A DNA stretch of 48,021 nt from positions 1 through 48,021 of the forward strand of contig DTUY01000329.1 of NCBI GenBank assembly GCA_012963885.1, written 5' to 3'. Within the stretch, counting starts at the first letter, position 1; each line of letters begins with the position of its first letter. The notes beneath the pieces were generated by a model. It saw only the letters and a list, made by a program, of their open reading frames with translations, was not told where the DNA came from and made no database searches. Of this stretch, positions 16,592-25,978 are shown piece by piece. The stretch is from Candidatus Poribacteria bacterium. GTDB lineage: Bacteria > Poribacteria > WGA-4E > UBA9662. Position numbers and translations under genes: made by a program.

Positions 16592-17794
16592 ATGCAAAAA
16601 GATAAAATTCGACTTGCTATTATCGGTTGTGGTGGTATGGCGCGGGCACATCTGAACGCTTATATCTACCTCAAGAATCAAGGGATCGACATCTTTGATT
16701 TCGTAGCTATGTGTGATGTTGACCAAAACCGCGCACAAGAATTTGCCAGCAAAGCGGCCGAAAGCCAGGACAACGTTCAGCCTAATGTATACGTTGATAT
16801 TAACGAAATGCTGGGTAAAGAGTCGTTGAATGCAGCTGATATCTGTGGCCCACATTTTCTGCATCATACGCTTGCTATCCTCTGTTTTGAAGCTGGACTC
16901 GATGTGATGGTAGAAAAACCGTTGGCGGTCACGATACGGGCTGGCCATAAGATGATCCAGAGTGCGGAGGCACACAACCGAATTCTAGCTACTGCGGAGC
17001 AGGTACGGCGTTGGGTGGGCCCACGAACGGTTGAGTGGATGATCAACAAAGAGAAAATGATCGGTCAGCCACGGATGTTCTTTCGACAAGGAATTGGCGG
17101 GGCTACCGACCCAGAAAATCTTTTGCGTAATGAGCCAATGGTCTGGCGAAAAGACAAGCTGACCAGTGGTGGAAATGGAATTATCGATGGTGGGGTACAC
17201 TACGTTGATTTGTTGATTTATTTCTTTGGAGAGCCGGACGAAATCTACGCGCGAGTGGAGAATCTAAACCAGTTTCAGTTCCAAGTTGGGGATGGGGATT
17301 ATGTTCCACAAACGGTTGAGGATACTGCTTTAGCAACCATTACATTCAAGAATGGTGTCATCGGACAATGGGTGAGTACTGGAGCTGCACCGGGTCGTGG
17401 TATGGGTTATAATAGCTATCATGGTAGTATCGGTTCGATCCACAGTGGAGGGGGATATCCACAGCAGCCTGAATTGCAACTTTGGGATGGCAGTAAACAG
17501 GAAAAAGATGATTTGCAAAAAGCCTATATGGAAAGTCTCAGCCAAGAGGAGAAAGACAGATTGTTTCCGCATGATATTACCGAAGGCGTAGCCTTGGAAG
17601 TATACGATTTTTTGGATGCTGTCCATACGCGTCGTCGACCGGAACTTGACGGTGTTGACGGGCTAAAAGCGCAAGCCGTATGCAATGCGATTTACGAATC
17701 TGGATGGTGTGGGGAATCGGTGAAGTTCGAAGATGTTTATAACAACAAGATCACAGGCTATCAGGACGAAATTAATGAAGAATGGAAGATTTGA
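16592..17794 (+). CDS. Gfo/Idh/MocA-family oxidoreductase 1
   Basis: 400 residues. The N-terminal Rossmann NAD(P)-binding motif is IGCGGMARAH (residues 11-20), and the conserved Glu-Lys-Pro is at 108-110. The C-terminal dimerisation/catalytic domain includes GGVHYVDLLIYFFGEP, whose His is the usual active-site position. Family enzymes oxidise or reduce sugar and cyclitol hydroxyls, often at C3, using NAD(P). AGGGGGA precedes the ATG by a few bases. A terminator lies just downstream (17814-17850), so it is likely its own unit. It may supply keto-sugars to lyases or hydrolases such as DUF1080; this link is inference. Confidence 0.9.
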   Translation: MQKDKIRLAIIGCGGMARAHLNAYIYLKNQGIDIFDFVAMCDVDQNRAQEFASKAAESQDNVQPNVYVDINEMLGKESLNAADICGPHFLHHTLAILCFEAGLDVMVEKPLAVTIRAGHKMIQSAEAHNRILATAEQVRRWVGPRTVEWMINKEKMIGQPRMFFRQGIGGATDPENLLRNEPMVWRKDKLTSGGNGIIDGGVHYVDLLIYFFGEPDEIYARVENLNQFQFQVGDGDYVPQTVEDTALATITFKNGVIGQWVSTGAAPGRGMGYNSYHGSIGSIHSGGGYPQQPELQLWDGSKQEKDDLQKAYMESLSQEEKDRLFPHDITEGVALEVYDFLDAVHTRRRPELDGVDGLKAQAVCNAIYESGWCGESVKFEDVYNNKITGYQDEINEEWKI

Positions 17795-17813
17795 TCTGAA
17801 GTTGATTACTATC

Positions 17814-17850
17814 GGGGAAATATTACGATAATATTCCCCCATTTGTTTTA
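17814..17850 (+). terminator. Rho-independent terminator after Gfo/Idh gene 1
   Basis: GGGGAAATATTA (17814-17825) pairs with TAATATTCCCC (17829-17839), eleven pairs with a single bulged A and a CGA loop, followed by a T-rich tract (ATTTGTTTTA). It starts 19 bp after the stop codon at 17794. Confidence 0.82.
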
Positions 17851-17943
17851 TTGATGGAATAAGTATCTTTTGACCAGTCATTGAACTTAGGTTGAGATTC
17901 TGCTATATTAAGCTGGAATCTACTGGTTTTTTGGAGCAGCATA

Positions 17944-18960
17944 ATGGGTAAAATTGAACCTGATGTCCGGGTGGCTTTCTTTGGAACTGGCCAGTTTGCT
18001 AACAGGACACATATACCTAATCTGATGAAAATTGATGGCGTGGATATTGTTGCTATCTGCGATATAAATCCGAAAGCATTACAGTTCACAACTGAACAGT
18101 TCGGTATCTCCAAAACCTATCATGACGCTTACCAATTATTGGACCAAGAGGAATTTGATGTACTCTATTCCGTAGTACCTGCCTTTGCCCGAACAGATGT
18201 GGAGGCTATGGCAGCCTCAAAAGGAATTCATATCTTCAGTGAAAAGCCACAAGCCATCAAGATGGAAACAGCTCAACATATCGATGAAGCAATTCAGGAA
18301 GCTGGAGTTCTGAGCACCGTTGGTTTTCGGGAAAGATATCGGCCTCTCTTTCAACAAGCACGCCAATTATTACAGGATAAAGAGATTATTCACGCACAAT
18401 TCAATAGCTTTGGAGGACTCCCTTCTCGTCAACTAGACCAAGAAAATATTGATTGGCACTCAGATTTTGAGCGAGGCGGATATTCTGCCTTCGATTGGGG
18501 TGGACATGCTGTGGATTACATCCGTTTCATGACAGGGCTGGATATCATCAGAGCGCAGGCTTTCTACCATCATCCTGATGACTATTCTAAACCGTTGTCC
18601 TGCGCTTTTCATTTTTCCTCCTCAAGTGGTGCGACTATCAACTTAAGCTTTATTTCCGCTAGTAATGGACAACCAAAGGATAATCCGTGGTTCCAGATCT
18701 TTTTTGAACAAGGTTACCTTTCAATCTATGGCTATGAACGTATTGAAATGAATCAAGAGATCGTCTACACGACTGAGGCCTTCGATCCATGGTTTAAGCA
18801 GGATCAAACTTTTATTGAGGCCGTACGTTCTAACGATGGAAACCGGATTCTCAATGATTACCATGATGGTCTTTTTTCGTTAGCACCTATCTTAGCAGGT
18901 TGGGAATCGTCACGTTGCAACGGTAAATGCATAGATATTCCCTCATTTATGGCAACTTAA
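17944..18960 (+). CDS. Gfo/Idh/MocA-family oxidoreductase 2
   Basis: 338 residues. Rossmann motif FFGTGQFANRTH (residues 12-23), EKP at 100-102, and the catalytic-region motif DWGGHAVDYIRFMTG. GGAG lies about 8 bases ahead of the ATG. It differs strongly from the preceding Gfo/Idh, so it probably handles another substrate or step. Its stop is followed 13 bp later by the PhyH-type gene, indicating co-transcription. Family role: NAD(P)-dependent sugar or cyclitol dehydrogenase, cytoplasmic. Confidence 0.9.
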   Translation: MGKIEPDVRVAFFGTGQFANRTHIPNLMKIDGVDIVAICDINPKALQFTTEQFGISKTYHDAYQLLDQEEFDVLYSVVPAFARTDVEAMAASKGIHIFSEKPQAIKMETAQHIDEAIQEAGVLSTVGFRERYRPLFQQARQLLQDKEIIHAQFNSFGGLPSRQLDQENIDWHSDFERGGYSAFDWGGHAVDYIRFMTGLDIIRAQAFYHHPDDYSKPLSCAFHFSSSSGATINLSFISASNGQPKDNPWFQIFFEQGYLSIYGYERIEMNQEIVYTTEAFDPWFKQDQTFIEAVRSNDGNRILNDYHDGLFSLAPILAGWESSRCNGKCIDIPSFMAT

Positions 18961-18973
18961 ATCAACAACTAGG

Positions 18974-19807
18974 TTGGGAAATTTGCATACACAGGTTCCA
19001 ATAACCCAAAATGATATCGATGTATACACTGATTTAGGGTATTTGGTTATTCATAACGCATTTAGTAAAAACCGAATCCAATCGTTATTAGCCGCTGTTA
19101 ACCGGCTAATAGACCGGGCTCTAGCTGGCGACTGTGAAATCGGATGGATTGATAAAGGCAAGCGTCTTCCTGCTCGTGTGGGGCACTTGTTACATCCTGA
19201 CAAATATGATTATGCTTATGCTAAGTGGCTGGACGAAGACTTATCACCGCATATTGAAACGCTATTAGATGATGAACCGGTTAGGCATAGCCTTTTTGGG
19301 ATGCTAGCTAACGGTGGTGGACAACCCTATTGCCAGTCGTGGCATCGAGATATCGGCAAGCCGGGGGATGACGACGAAGAATCATTTCTTCATCGTCTTC
19401 ACGGCAATTTTTTACAGTTTAACGCCCCACTTTTGCCGGAAGATCATTTTCTGAATATTGTACCTGCCAGTCATCTGCGTGCTTCCACTTGTCAGGAACT
19501 GGAAGTGGCAAAAGGAAATGGAAACTTAAATATGCCTAATGCGATTGAACTGATGCTTGAACCAGGAGATATTGTTTACTATAATGCGAATCTGTGGCAT
19601 CGTGGTTGGAACCCAAACGGAGAAAAGCGTTGGACAATGCATTGTGCGTTTTGGAAAGCTAAATATCCGGTTATGAAACACGAATATGGTCAACTTGAAG
19701 TCTTGCTGAAACATATTGATGAAATGCCTGCTGTGGCGCGTCAATACGTTCAAAACTATATTGATAATTATCCACAGTCAGATCCCAAAAGTCTCTTGGA
19801 GATCTAG
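18974..19807 (+). CDS. PhyH-family Fe(II)/2-oxoglutarate dioxygenase
   Basis: 277 residues. The double-stranded beta-helix motif is seen as SWHRD with His124 and Asp126, the distal His209 in NLWHRGWNPNGEKRW, and an Arg further on for 2-oxoglutarate. This matches phytanoyl-CoA dioxygenase-like proteins, a very expanded family in sponge-associated bacteria whose members hydroxylate diverse small molecules. The start is a TTG at 18974, as no better codon is in frame; the ribosome-binding site is weak, and a second TTG follows at 18983. It is 13 bp after Gfo/Idh 2, so hydroxylation and dehydrogenation of one substrate is possible. Confidence 0.87.
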   Translation: MGNLHTQVPITQNDIDVYTDLGYLVIHNAFSKNRIQSLLAAVNRLIDRALAGDCEIGWIDKGKRLPARVGHLLHPDKYDYAYAKWLDEDLSPHIETLLDDEPVRHSLFGMLANGGGQPYCQSWHRDIGKPGDDDEESFLHRLHGNFLQFNAPLLPEDHFLNIVPASHLRASTCQELEVAKGNGNLNMPNAIELMLEPGDIVYYNANLWHRGWNPNGEKRWTMHCAFWKAKYPVMKHEYGQLEVLLKHIDEMPAVARQYVQNYIDNYPQSDPKSLLEI

Positions 19808-19874
19808 TTTTCAATCATGGGTTCTGTATTGATTCAACCAAATATCGATTTAACCCTGCGAGAATTGTAAATAT

Positions 19875-22253
19875 ATGAAGGTTGTATTAGCTGAAAAACC
19901 GTCAGTCGGACGTGATATAGCATCTGCTCTCGGAGCGAAGTCTCGTCGTGATGGGTATTACGAAGGACAAGGCTACCAGGTTACCTGGTCCTTTGGCCAC
20001 ATCTTTACCTTAAAAGAACCAGCCGAATATGATCCAAATTACAAAAGTTGGTCTTTAAACACACTGCCTATCACCCCAGAGATATTCGAACTGAAACTGA
20101 TAGATGATGCTGGAATACGGAAACAATTTTCAGTGATTAAACGGTTGCTTCAGAATGCCGACGAAGTGGTTTGTGCAACGGATGCCGGACGTGAGGGCGA
20201 ACTGATTTTCCGCTATATATTTCATATGGCTGGTTGTGAAAATAGATCTTTTCAGCGCTTATGGCTGAGTTCTTTGACTGACGAAGCTATTCGTGAAGGA
20301 TTTAATAACTTACAATCAGGTAGTAAGTATGACAATTTATACGCTGCAGCAAAATGCCGAAGCCAAGCTGATTGGATCGTTGGCTTAAATGGAACACGCA
20401 ATTTTACTGTGCGGTACGGTGGTCGAGAAAAAATTTTATGGAGTGTTGGACGTGTGCAGACTCCGGTTTTGGCCATGATTGTCAAAAGAGACGATGAAAT
20501 TCGCAATTTTCGACCTGAACCGTTTTGGGAATTGATGTCTCGGTACCGAGATGTGGTCTTTAAATTTAAAGGTAAACGCTTTAATAAAGAAGAAGATGCT
20601 GAGACATTACAAGAGAAAGTCAGCGGACATCCATTTGTTATTGAAAATATCAAGGGAAAAAAGCAGAACCAGAATCCTCCTTTACTATATGACTTGACAA
20701 GTTTACAGCGGGATATGAACCGTTTGTACGGTCTTTCTGCCTCCAAAACGCTAGAACTGGCTCAGTTATTATACGAAAACAAATTGTTAACGTATCCTCG
20801 TACAGATTCTCAGTATTTAAGTCAGGATATGAAAGGCAAAGTAATTAGCGTACTCCGGAAATTAAAAGCAGAAAAACAGCAAGAGATAGACCCATTAGAT
20901 CTAGACAATCTCAGTTTTAATATGCGCATCATTAACGATAAAAAGGTAACAGATCACCATGCTATCATTCCAACGGGGAAAGTTCCTAGGGATTTGCCGA
21001 GCCCCTCAGCCAATATATTTGGTGCCGTCTTAACACGTTTGATTGCTGCCTTTTACCCAAAGTGTATAAAGGAAATTACCACGGTCGGCGCTGTGTCTAA
21101 TTCCGTTTCTTTTGAAGCTAGGGGAACTCGTATTATTGATCCGGGTTGGACAGTACTCTATCCAACACAAAATAACAAGGATAGCAGTGAAGAACAACAG
21201 TTACCCAAATTTGTAAAGGGAGAGCAAGGGGATCATGAGCCCTTTATCAAGTCTGGAAAGACCAAACCATCATCCAACTATAATGAAAGTTCACTTTTGG
21301 GAGCAATGGAAACTGCGGGACGAATGGTCGAAGATGAACAGTCAAAGGATGCTCTTAAGGATAGGGGAATAGGTACCCCAGCAACCCGTGCTGAGATTAT
21401 CGAGACACTTTTAAGACGCGGTTATATCGTGCGGGAAAAAAAGAAAATCATCGCCACAGACTTAGGTCGGTATCTAATAGCTTTGGTTAAGGATCCAAAT
21501 CTCAAATCTCCCGAATTAACCGGTGGTTGGGAATCAAGGTTGAAAGCTATGGAAAAAGGTGAGTTTCCTGCTGAACAATTTATGAATAGAGTAATTGAGT
21601 TCACCAACGAACTTATTCAAACTAGCAACGTGTCTGCTATTAATAACAATAGCTTAGGAAATTGTCCGCGTTGTAACAATTCAGTTATAAAGGGGCGACG
21701 CGGCTATGGCTGCTCAAAGTGGCGGGAAGGATGTGAATTTGTCATCTGGAGTGAGTATAGGGGGGTTGAACTGAGCGTCAGGCAAATTCAAGCACTTCTT
21801 CAACACAAAGTATTACTTGGGCCAATTAAAGATAAAGATGGGGTTGAGTCTGTTCTTTATCTTTCGGATGACGGGCATCTGATGGATATCGGAGTGCCAA
21901 AAAAAGATCGCCAGAAACCTATACGACAGGAGAGTTGGAAGGCAGAGAAAAACACGGCACCAGCCAGCCAACCTGCAACCAAGGATTTACCATTGATAGG
22001 GGATTGTCCACTGTGCAGCCAAAAGATTGTTGAACATGAAAATGCATATAGTTGTAGTAATTCTAAACAACAGTGTAGATTTATAGTCCCCAAAACGTTT
22101 GCCGGTAAAAAAATAGGCTTGCGTTCAGTTAAAACTTTGCTTAAAAGAGGAGAGACATCGCAACTGAAAGGCTTTAAGTCAAAGGCAGGGAAAAGTTTCG
22201 AGGCAAGGCTAAAATTGCAGAACGGGAAAATTGAATTATGCAGCGATCAATAA
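19875..22253 (+). CDS. topB: DNA topoisomerase III
   Basis: 792 residues, a type IA topoisomerase. The Toprim domain opens with VLAEKPSVGRDIA and carries the metal motif DAGREGE (103-109). VGRVQTPVLA (191-200) and the active-site Tyr307 in LLTYPRTDS follow. GIGTPATRAEIIETL lies further on. The C-terminus has two cysteine-rich zinc-ribbon-like modules, at about 595-640 (CPRCNN...GYGCSKW...CEF) and 710-745 (CPLCSQ...YSCSNSKQQC), longer than the E. coli enzyme. The protein decatenates and relaxes DNA, breaking one strand via Tyr307. The downstream unknown gene starts 27 bp later. Confidence 0.97.
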   Translation: MKVVLAEKPSVGRDIASALGAKSRRDGYYEGQGYQVTWSFGHIFTLKEPAEYDPNYKSWSLNTLPITPEIFELKLIDDAGIRKQFSVIKRLLQNADEVVCATDAGREGELIFRYIFHMAGCENRSFQRLWLSSLTDEAIREGFNNLQSGSKYDNLYAAAKCRSQADWIVGLNGTRNFTVRYGGREKILWSVGRVQTPVLAMIVKRDDEIRNFRPEPFWELMSRYRDVVFKFKGKRFNKEEDAETLQEKVSGHPFVIENIKGKKQNQNPPLLYDLTSLQRDMNRLYGLSASKTLELAQLLYENKLLTYPRTDSQYLSQDMKGKVISVLRKLKAEKQQEIDPLDLDNLSFNMRIINDKKVTDHHAIIPTGKVPRDLPSPSANIFGAVLTRLIAAFYPKCIKEITTVGAVSNSVSFEARGTRIIDPGWTVLYPTQNNKDSSEEQQLPKFVKGEQGDHEPFIKSGKTKPSSNYNESSLLGAMETAGRMVEDEQSKDALKDRGIGTPATRAEIIETLLRRGYIVREKKKIIATDLGRYLIALVKDPNLKSPELTGGWESRLKAMEKGEFPAEQFMNRVIEFTNELIQTSNVSAINNNSLGNCPRCNNSVIKGRRGYGCSKWREGCEFVIWSEYRGVELSVRQIQALLQHKVLLGPIKDKDGVESVLYLSDDGHLMDIGVPKKDRQKPIRQESWKAEKNTAPASQPATKDLPLIGDCPLCSQKIVEHENAYSCSNSKQQCRFIVPKTFAGKKIGLRSVKTLLKRGETSQLKGFKSKAGKSFEARLKLQNGKIELCSDQ

Positions 22254-22280
22254 CCACTGCACAATAAACAGGGAAAGCGT

Positions 22281-23615
22281 ATGAGAATCCAACCGGTTGT
22301 TGAAATGGAAAGCGATATCTATTCCTTTGAACCTGCAAATAATGGGGCAGGACCGCTATGGTGTCATGGATCGACAATTATTGCCCGGACAGATGATACG
22401 GTTTATGTGGCAGGACTTGAGACTTTACCGGATCAGAAGCCATTACATAATTGTCGATGGTTGCTATTCCAAAATCAGCATGATGCATGGGAGCTAGTAT
22501 ATCGGGATGAAAGCGGACGGACACGTGAACCTTCACCTGTTGCACTCTTAGGAAATGGGGATTTGCTTGTTACTGCCAACCCGACGTTGACTCAGCCGGG
22601 AGAATATGGCGGTCCTGCTGAACCAACTGTTTTCCGATTTGACACACAAAACATCGAAACCAAGTGTACCAGAGAACTACCTGTTTGGAAAGATCAGCCG
22701 CGATTTACAGAACATTCATACCGAACTATTGTCGCTGATAGTGAACATAATGAAGTCCTCTATATCCAAAATGTTGGAATGGATGTTGCTCATATGTCGT
22801 TATTGGAGTTAGGCGAAAAGTGGACTGGTGTTGGGCATATCCGTTGGCCGTATGCGGATGAGTACCAACAACCACAGCCCCTGCGTTTGTGCTATCCCAA
22901 CGTCATTATGCATGATAGATCTGTACATTTCCTGGGTGTCAGTGATATTGTTGAACCAATTGAAGAATGGAAACACGCGAAATATGAGATCACCGGGCGT
23001 GAATGGGATTATGTTTTCCGCCGGCTCTTTTATGCGTATACGCCGGACATCAAGGATCAATCGTTTGTCCAATGGCTTGAAATTGTCAACCTTGATGCGA
23101 CTGCGGGGCATGTATGGAACAATGATATTTGGCTCTCCTTGGATGGGACTGTCCATCTTATTTGGTGTGAAGCCAGTATGGATGCCCGGCTGAGAGAGCA
23201 ATTTTTCCTAAATCAGGATCTTATGTATTGTTTAAAGTATATGACTATTCGTGATGGGGAAGTTCAAACGTGCCAGACGTTAAAACAAATTTGCGAACAG
23301 GAAGATGGGCGGCGTCCGCAGTCTGCCCGTTTCCATATTCTCTCAGATGGGACGCTGATTATACTAGCGTCTTTCGTTCCTAACACACCGACTTCTGATC
23401 AGGTGGTAGCATACTGTCTAGCTGAAGTCCCTACCGAGGCAACCGACTTAAACTGGGTCGATGTGCTGTTTTCCTGTCCGTTCTCAGGTACTTTTCTTAC
23501 CAATACGGTTCGAGGTGGATCTGCACCATCTGATATCATTGATGTCGTTGGAATGTCACCGAACAAAAGACACACCGTGGGATACGCTCGTATCCGAGTA
23601 GGTTTGGTCAGATGA
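22281..23615 (+). CDS. Unknown protein, probable beta-propeller (BNR/sialidase-like)
   Basis: 444 residues, no signal peptide. The sequence is rich in strand-turn patterns such as GNGDLLVTANP, NDIWLSLDGTVHLIWCEAS and SDGTLIILASF at regular spacing, as in six-bladed BNR-repeat propellers. I cannot see catalytic residues well enough to call it a sialidase. GGGAAAG precedes the ATG. It begins 27 bp after topB, which may mean read-through rather than functional linkage. Similar proteins of unknown role are common in lineages with many carbohydrate-related genes (inference). Confidence 0.6.
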   Translation: MRIQPVVEMESDIYSFEPANNGAGPLWCHGSTIIARTDDTVYVAGLETLPDQKPLHNCRWLLFQNQHDAWELVYRDESGRTREPSPVALLGNGDLLVTANPTLTQPGEYGGPAEPTVFRFDTQNIETKCTRELPVWKDQPRFTEHSYRTIVADSEHNEVLYIQNVGMDVAHMSLLELGEKWTGVGHIRWPYADEYQQPQPLRLCYPNVIMHDRSVHFLGVSDIVEPIEEWKHAKYEITGREWDYVFRRLFYAYTPDIKDQSFVQWLEIVNLDATAGHVWNNDIWLSLDGTVHLIWCEASMDARLREQFFLNQDLMYCLKYMTIRDGEVQTCQTLKQICEQEDGRRPQSARFHILSDGTLIILASFVPNTPTSDQVVAYCLAEVPTEATDLNWVDVLFSCPFSGTFLTNTVRGGSAPSDIIDVVGMSPNKRHTVGYARIRVGLVR

Positions 23616-23851
23616 TTGTATGGCAAAAGAGGAAATAAACGGTTCAAAGTCATATGAACTAGGCCGAATGGAAGATTTTTTCCGTTGGTGTTTGTCTCGA
23701 AGAAAGTTTTGTCGAATCTGCCGCAAAATGACGACTAGCTAATTTTTCAATAGATCTAACATCATTATTGTCTGTATAGACTTGACGAATCGATAAAATT
23801 TTTTGGGAACCTGATTATGACGTTAAGCATGGACGGGAGCAGATAGAAATT

Positions 23852-24736
23852 ATGTCAATATCATTATCGAAACTTCCAAAAAGGAGACTTGGACGAACAA
23901 ATTTGGAGGTTACTTCACTAAGCATGGGTGGCGCTGGATTTGGTCGAAACGAAATTACTGACGATCAGGCCATAGAAGCTGTCCATCGGGCGATTGAGTT
24001 GGGCATAAATTATCTTGACACTTCACCTCTTTACGGTGAAAGTGAGAGACGCGTTGGACTGGCTTTAAACGGAGGTTGGCGAAGAAAAGTCTACCTCGCC
24101 ACTAAAACAGGCACACATCCCGAATGGCGTGGTGACTATTCCGCTTCCGGGACACGCAGGTCAGTTGAAAATAGCCTGCGTTTATTGAAAGCTGATTATC
24201 TTGATGTTTGTTTGGTTCATGATCCAACAAGTATGGCCCCAATTGTAGCCAAGGGGGGCGCGCTTGATGAATTACAAAAGATGCGTGAGGAGGGGTTGAT
24301 CCATTTTATAGGTTTGGGGGTTCGCCAACATGATTTTCATGAAATTGCTATTAGAACTGGTGTTGTGGACGTAATTCTAACCTACCTTGATTATACTTTG
24401 CTCAACCAATCAGCGTCAAAAACCTTGATGCCGATTGCTAAAGAGAATGATATTGGCATTATCAACGGAAGTCCGATTGCAATGGGCTTACTGTCCTCTG
24501 CTGAACCAGACCCCGGCATCCACTCTCCAGATGGCGAACGTGCACATAAACTATGGTGTTGGGCACAAGAAAACAATCTCAGCCTTTTAGACCTTGCTAT
24601 TCAGTTTTGTTTGCGTCAACCACTCATCGATACTGTTCTCACCGGTTCGAAAAATGCCTTGGAAGTCGAACAGAATTATAAAGCAGCGACAACTGAAATT
24701 CCTGATGAAGTCTGGAATCGAATGCCAAGTATCTGA
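23852..24736 (+). CDS. Aldo/keto reductase
   Basis: 294 residues, a TIM-barrel aldo/keto reductase. The catalytic tetrad is in place: Asp56 and Tyr61 in YLDTSPLYG, Lys85 in ATKTG, His123 in CLVHDP. The N-terminal RRLGRTNLEVTSLSMGG and the C-terminal VLTGSKNALEVEQN (NADP-binding) match the L-galactose dehydrogenase / YajO-like subgroup. It should interconvert sugar aldehydes or lactones and alcohols with NAD(P)H. GGGAG lies upstream of the ATG. A possible promoter with TTGTCT at 23769 and TAAAAT at 23794 has a long 19-bp spacer. Monocistronic by position. Confidence 0.92.
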   Translation: MSISLSKLPKRRLGRTNLEVTSLSMGGAGFGRNEITDDQAIEAVHRAIELGINYLDTSPLYGESERRVGLALNGGWRRKVYLATKTGTHPEWRGDYSASGTRRSVENSLRLLKADYLDVCLVHDPTSMAPIVAKGGALDELQKMREEGLIHFIGLGVRQHDFHEIAIRTGVVDVILTYLDYTLLNQSASKTLMPIAKENDIGIINGSPIAMGLLSSAEPDPGIHSPDGERAHKLWCWAQENNLSLLDLAIQFCLRQPLIDTVLTGSKNALEVEQNYKAATTEIPDEVWNRMPSI

Positions 24737-24852
24737 GTTATGTTCCGTTCAAGCAATAAGATTGTCTCAGAATGTCTGACTATTCGTCAAAGTTCAGTTG
24801 ATGTAAGAGCGGCATTTGAAGTAGAGATTTTGCCAATAAACGACATTGACAA

Positions 24853-24882
24853 TTGACAAGTTTTGGGTTAACCTGCTATACT
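24853..24882 (+). promoter_or_regulatory. Strong sigma70 promoter for the lipoprotein pair
   Basis: TTGACA at 24853-24858, an 18-bp spacer, then TATACT at 24877-24882 preceded by TGC (extended -10). Predicted start near 24889 gives a leader of about 105 nt to the ATG at 24994. A second TTGACA at 24846-24851 overlaps upstream but has a worse spacing. This is the best consensus promoter in the window. Confidence 0.85.
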
Positions 24883-24993
24883 ATCGCATCTTAAAGGATT
24901 TTATAATCTTCTCGATGTTTTACGCATCCCCGACTTTATTTGCGACAGAGGAAAGAATTCTGAATCTAGTAGGAGTCTATGGAGGAAACGAAT

Positions 24994-25908
24994 ATGAATC
25001 GATTCAAAGGCATTGCCTTAACTTTTTCTTTAGTTTTTGTTGTGGTTTGGCTAGCTGGATGTGCTGGTTGTAACCCCCCTCCTTTGCCATCAGGAATGAC
25101 CCCAACCAGTGGACCGGAAACCGGGGGAACCCTCGTTAAAATTACCGGTGAAGATTTTGATATGAAGAACGGTGTCATTGTAACTTTTGGTGGTAAAAGT
25201 GCCCAAAGCATAAATGTTCCCAGTAAAACTCAAGTCACCTGTGAAGCTCCTGCTGGTGAAGCTCCTGCTGGTATGGCTGGTAGAGAAGTGGAAGTTAAGG
25301 TGGCAAATAAAGGCCAACCAGAAGAAAAGAGAGAACAGATCACGGTACCACAGAAGTTTACTTATACTGATGCCACACCGCCGGAGATCACTACTACAGA
25401 TCCATCTGATAACGAGATCATTAGTGAATATGAAGATTCCATGCAGGTTATGAATTCGCTTTCGATTACCTTCAATGAAGATGTTAATTCGGGGACCGGT
25501 TCGGTTTTTATTACTTCAGGCACTTCCGAAATTAGTGGTAAAGCAACAGGCAGCGGTAACACTATTACGTTTACAGCTGATGAACATATGACTGCAGGTA
25601 ACGCATACTCAATTACCGTTTCGAGTATCGAAGATGCTGCTGGGAATGCGCTGACGACACCGTACAAGTTTAGCTTCACAATTCAAGCACCGGATAAAGT
25701 TAAATTCTATCAAGTACGTCCAGGTGATACACTACCAGCAATTGCAGTCCGTCCCGAAGTTTATGGAAACAGCGACCGCAAGTACCAACTACGTTTGGTA
25801 GAAGCCAACCAAGACTATTATGATTTCAACCCCAATCGGTTGTTTGTAGGTCAGCAACTGATTGTTCCGAGAGGGAAAGCCTGGGGTGATGAAGGAGCTG
25901 AAGAATAG
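24994..25908 (+). CDS. Lipoprotein with IPT/TIG, Ig-like and LysM domains
   Basis: 304 residues from the ATG at 24994, chosen over 24979 because GGAGG sits 8 bases before it. Signal peptide with lipobox LAGC, lipidated Cys23. Residues about 35-110 form an IPT/TIG Ig-like domain (MTPTSGPETGGTLVKITG). About 125-225 is an SbsA/Big_5-type Ig domain (PPEITTTDPSDNEI, ITFNEDV, AGNAYSITV). About 235-295 is a LysM domain (QVRPGDTLPAIA, RLFVGQQLIVP) that binds peptidoglycan. It likely anchors outer-membrane or surface structures to the wall. A 15-bp in-frame duplication encodes EAPAGEAPAG at about 25246. It is co-transcribed with the next lipoprotein. Confidence 0.88.
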   Translation: MNRFKGIALTFSLVFVVVWLAGCAGCNPPPLPSGMTPTSGPETGGTLVKITGEDFDMKNGVIVTFGGKSAQSINVPSKTQVTCEAPAGEAPAGMAGREVEVKVANKGQPEEKREQITVPQKFTYTDATPPEITTTDPSDNEIISEYEDSMQVMNSLSITFNEDVNSGTGSVFITSGTSEISGKATGSGNTITFTADEHMTAGNAYSITVSSIEDAAGNALTTPYKFSFTIQAPDKVKFYQVRPGDTLPAIAVRPEVYGNSDRKYQLRLVEANQDYYDFNPNRLFVGQQLIVPRGKAWGDEGAEE

Positions 25909-25978
25909 TTAAGCTGGTTTTACTCTAATTCACACTTCCGCTATGGTTCTGTCACCAAAATTGGGATGGGCAGAGAGG

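Noticed and set aside
20252-20746. 164-codon antisense frame in topB
   Set aside because: It lies wholly within the catalytic core of topoisomerase III and has no start signals.
22828-23193. 121-codon plus-strand frame and 130-codon antisense frame inside the propeller gene
   Set aside because: Both are shadows of the 444-residue gene, which has the ribosome-binding site and sensible composition.
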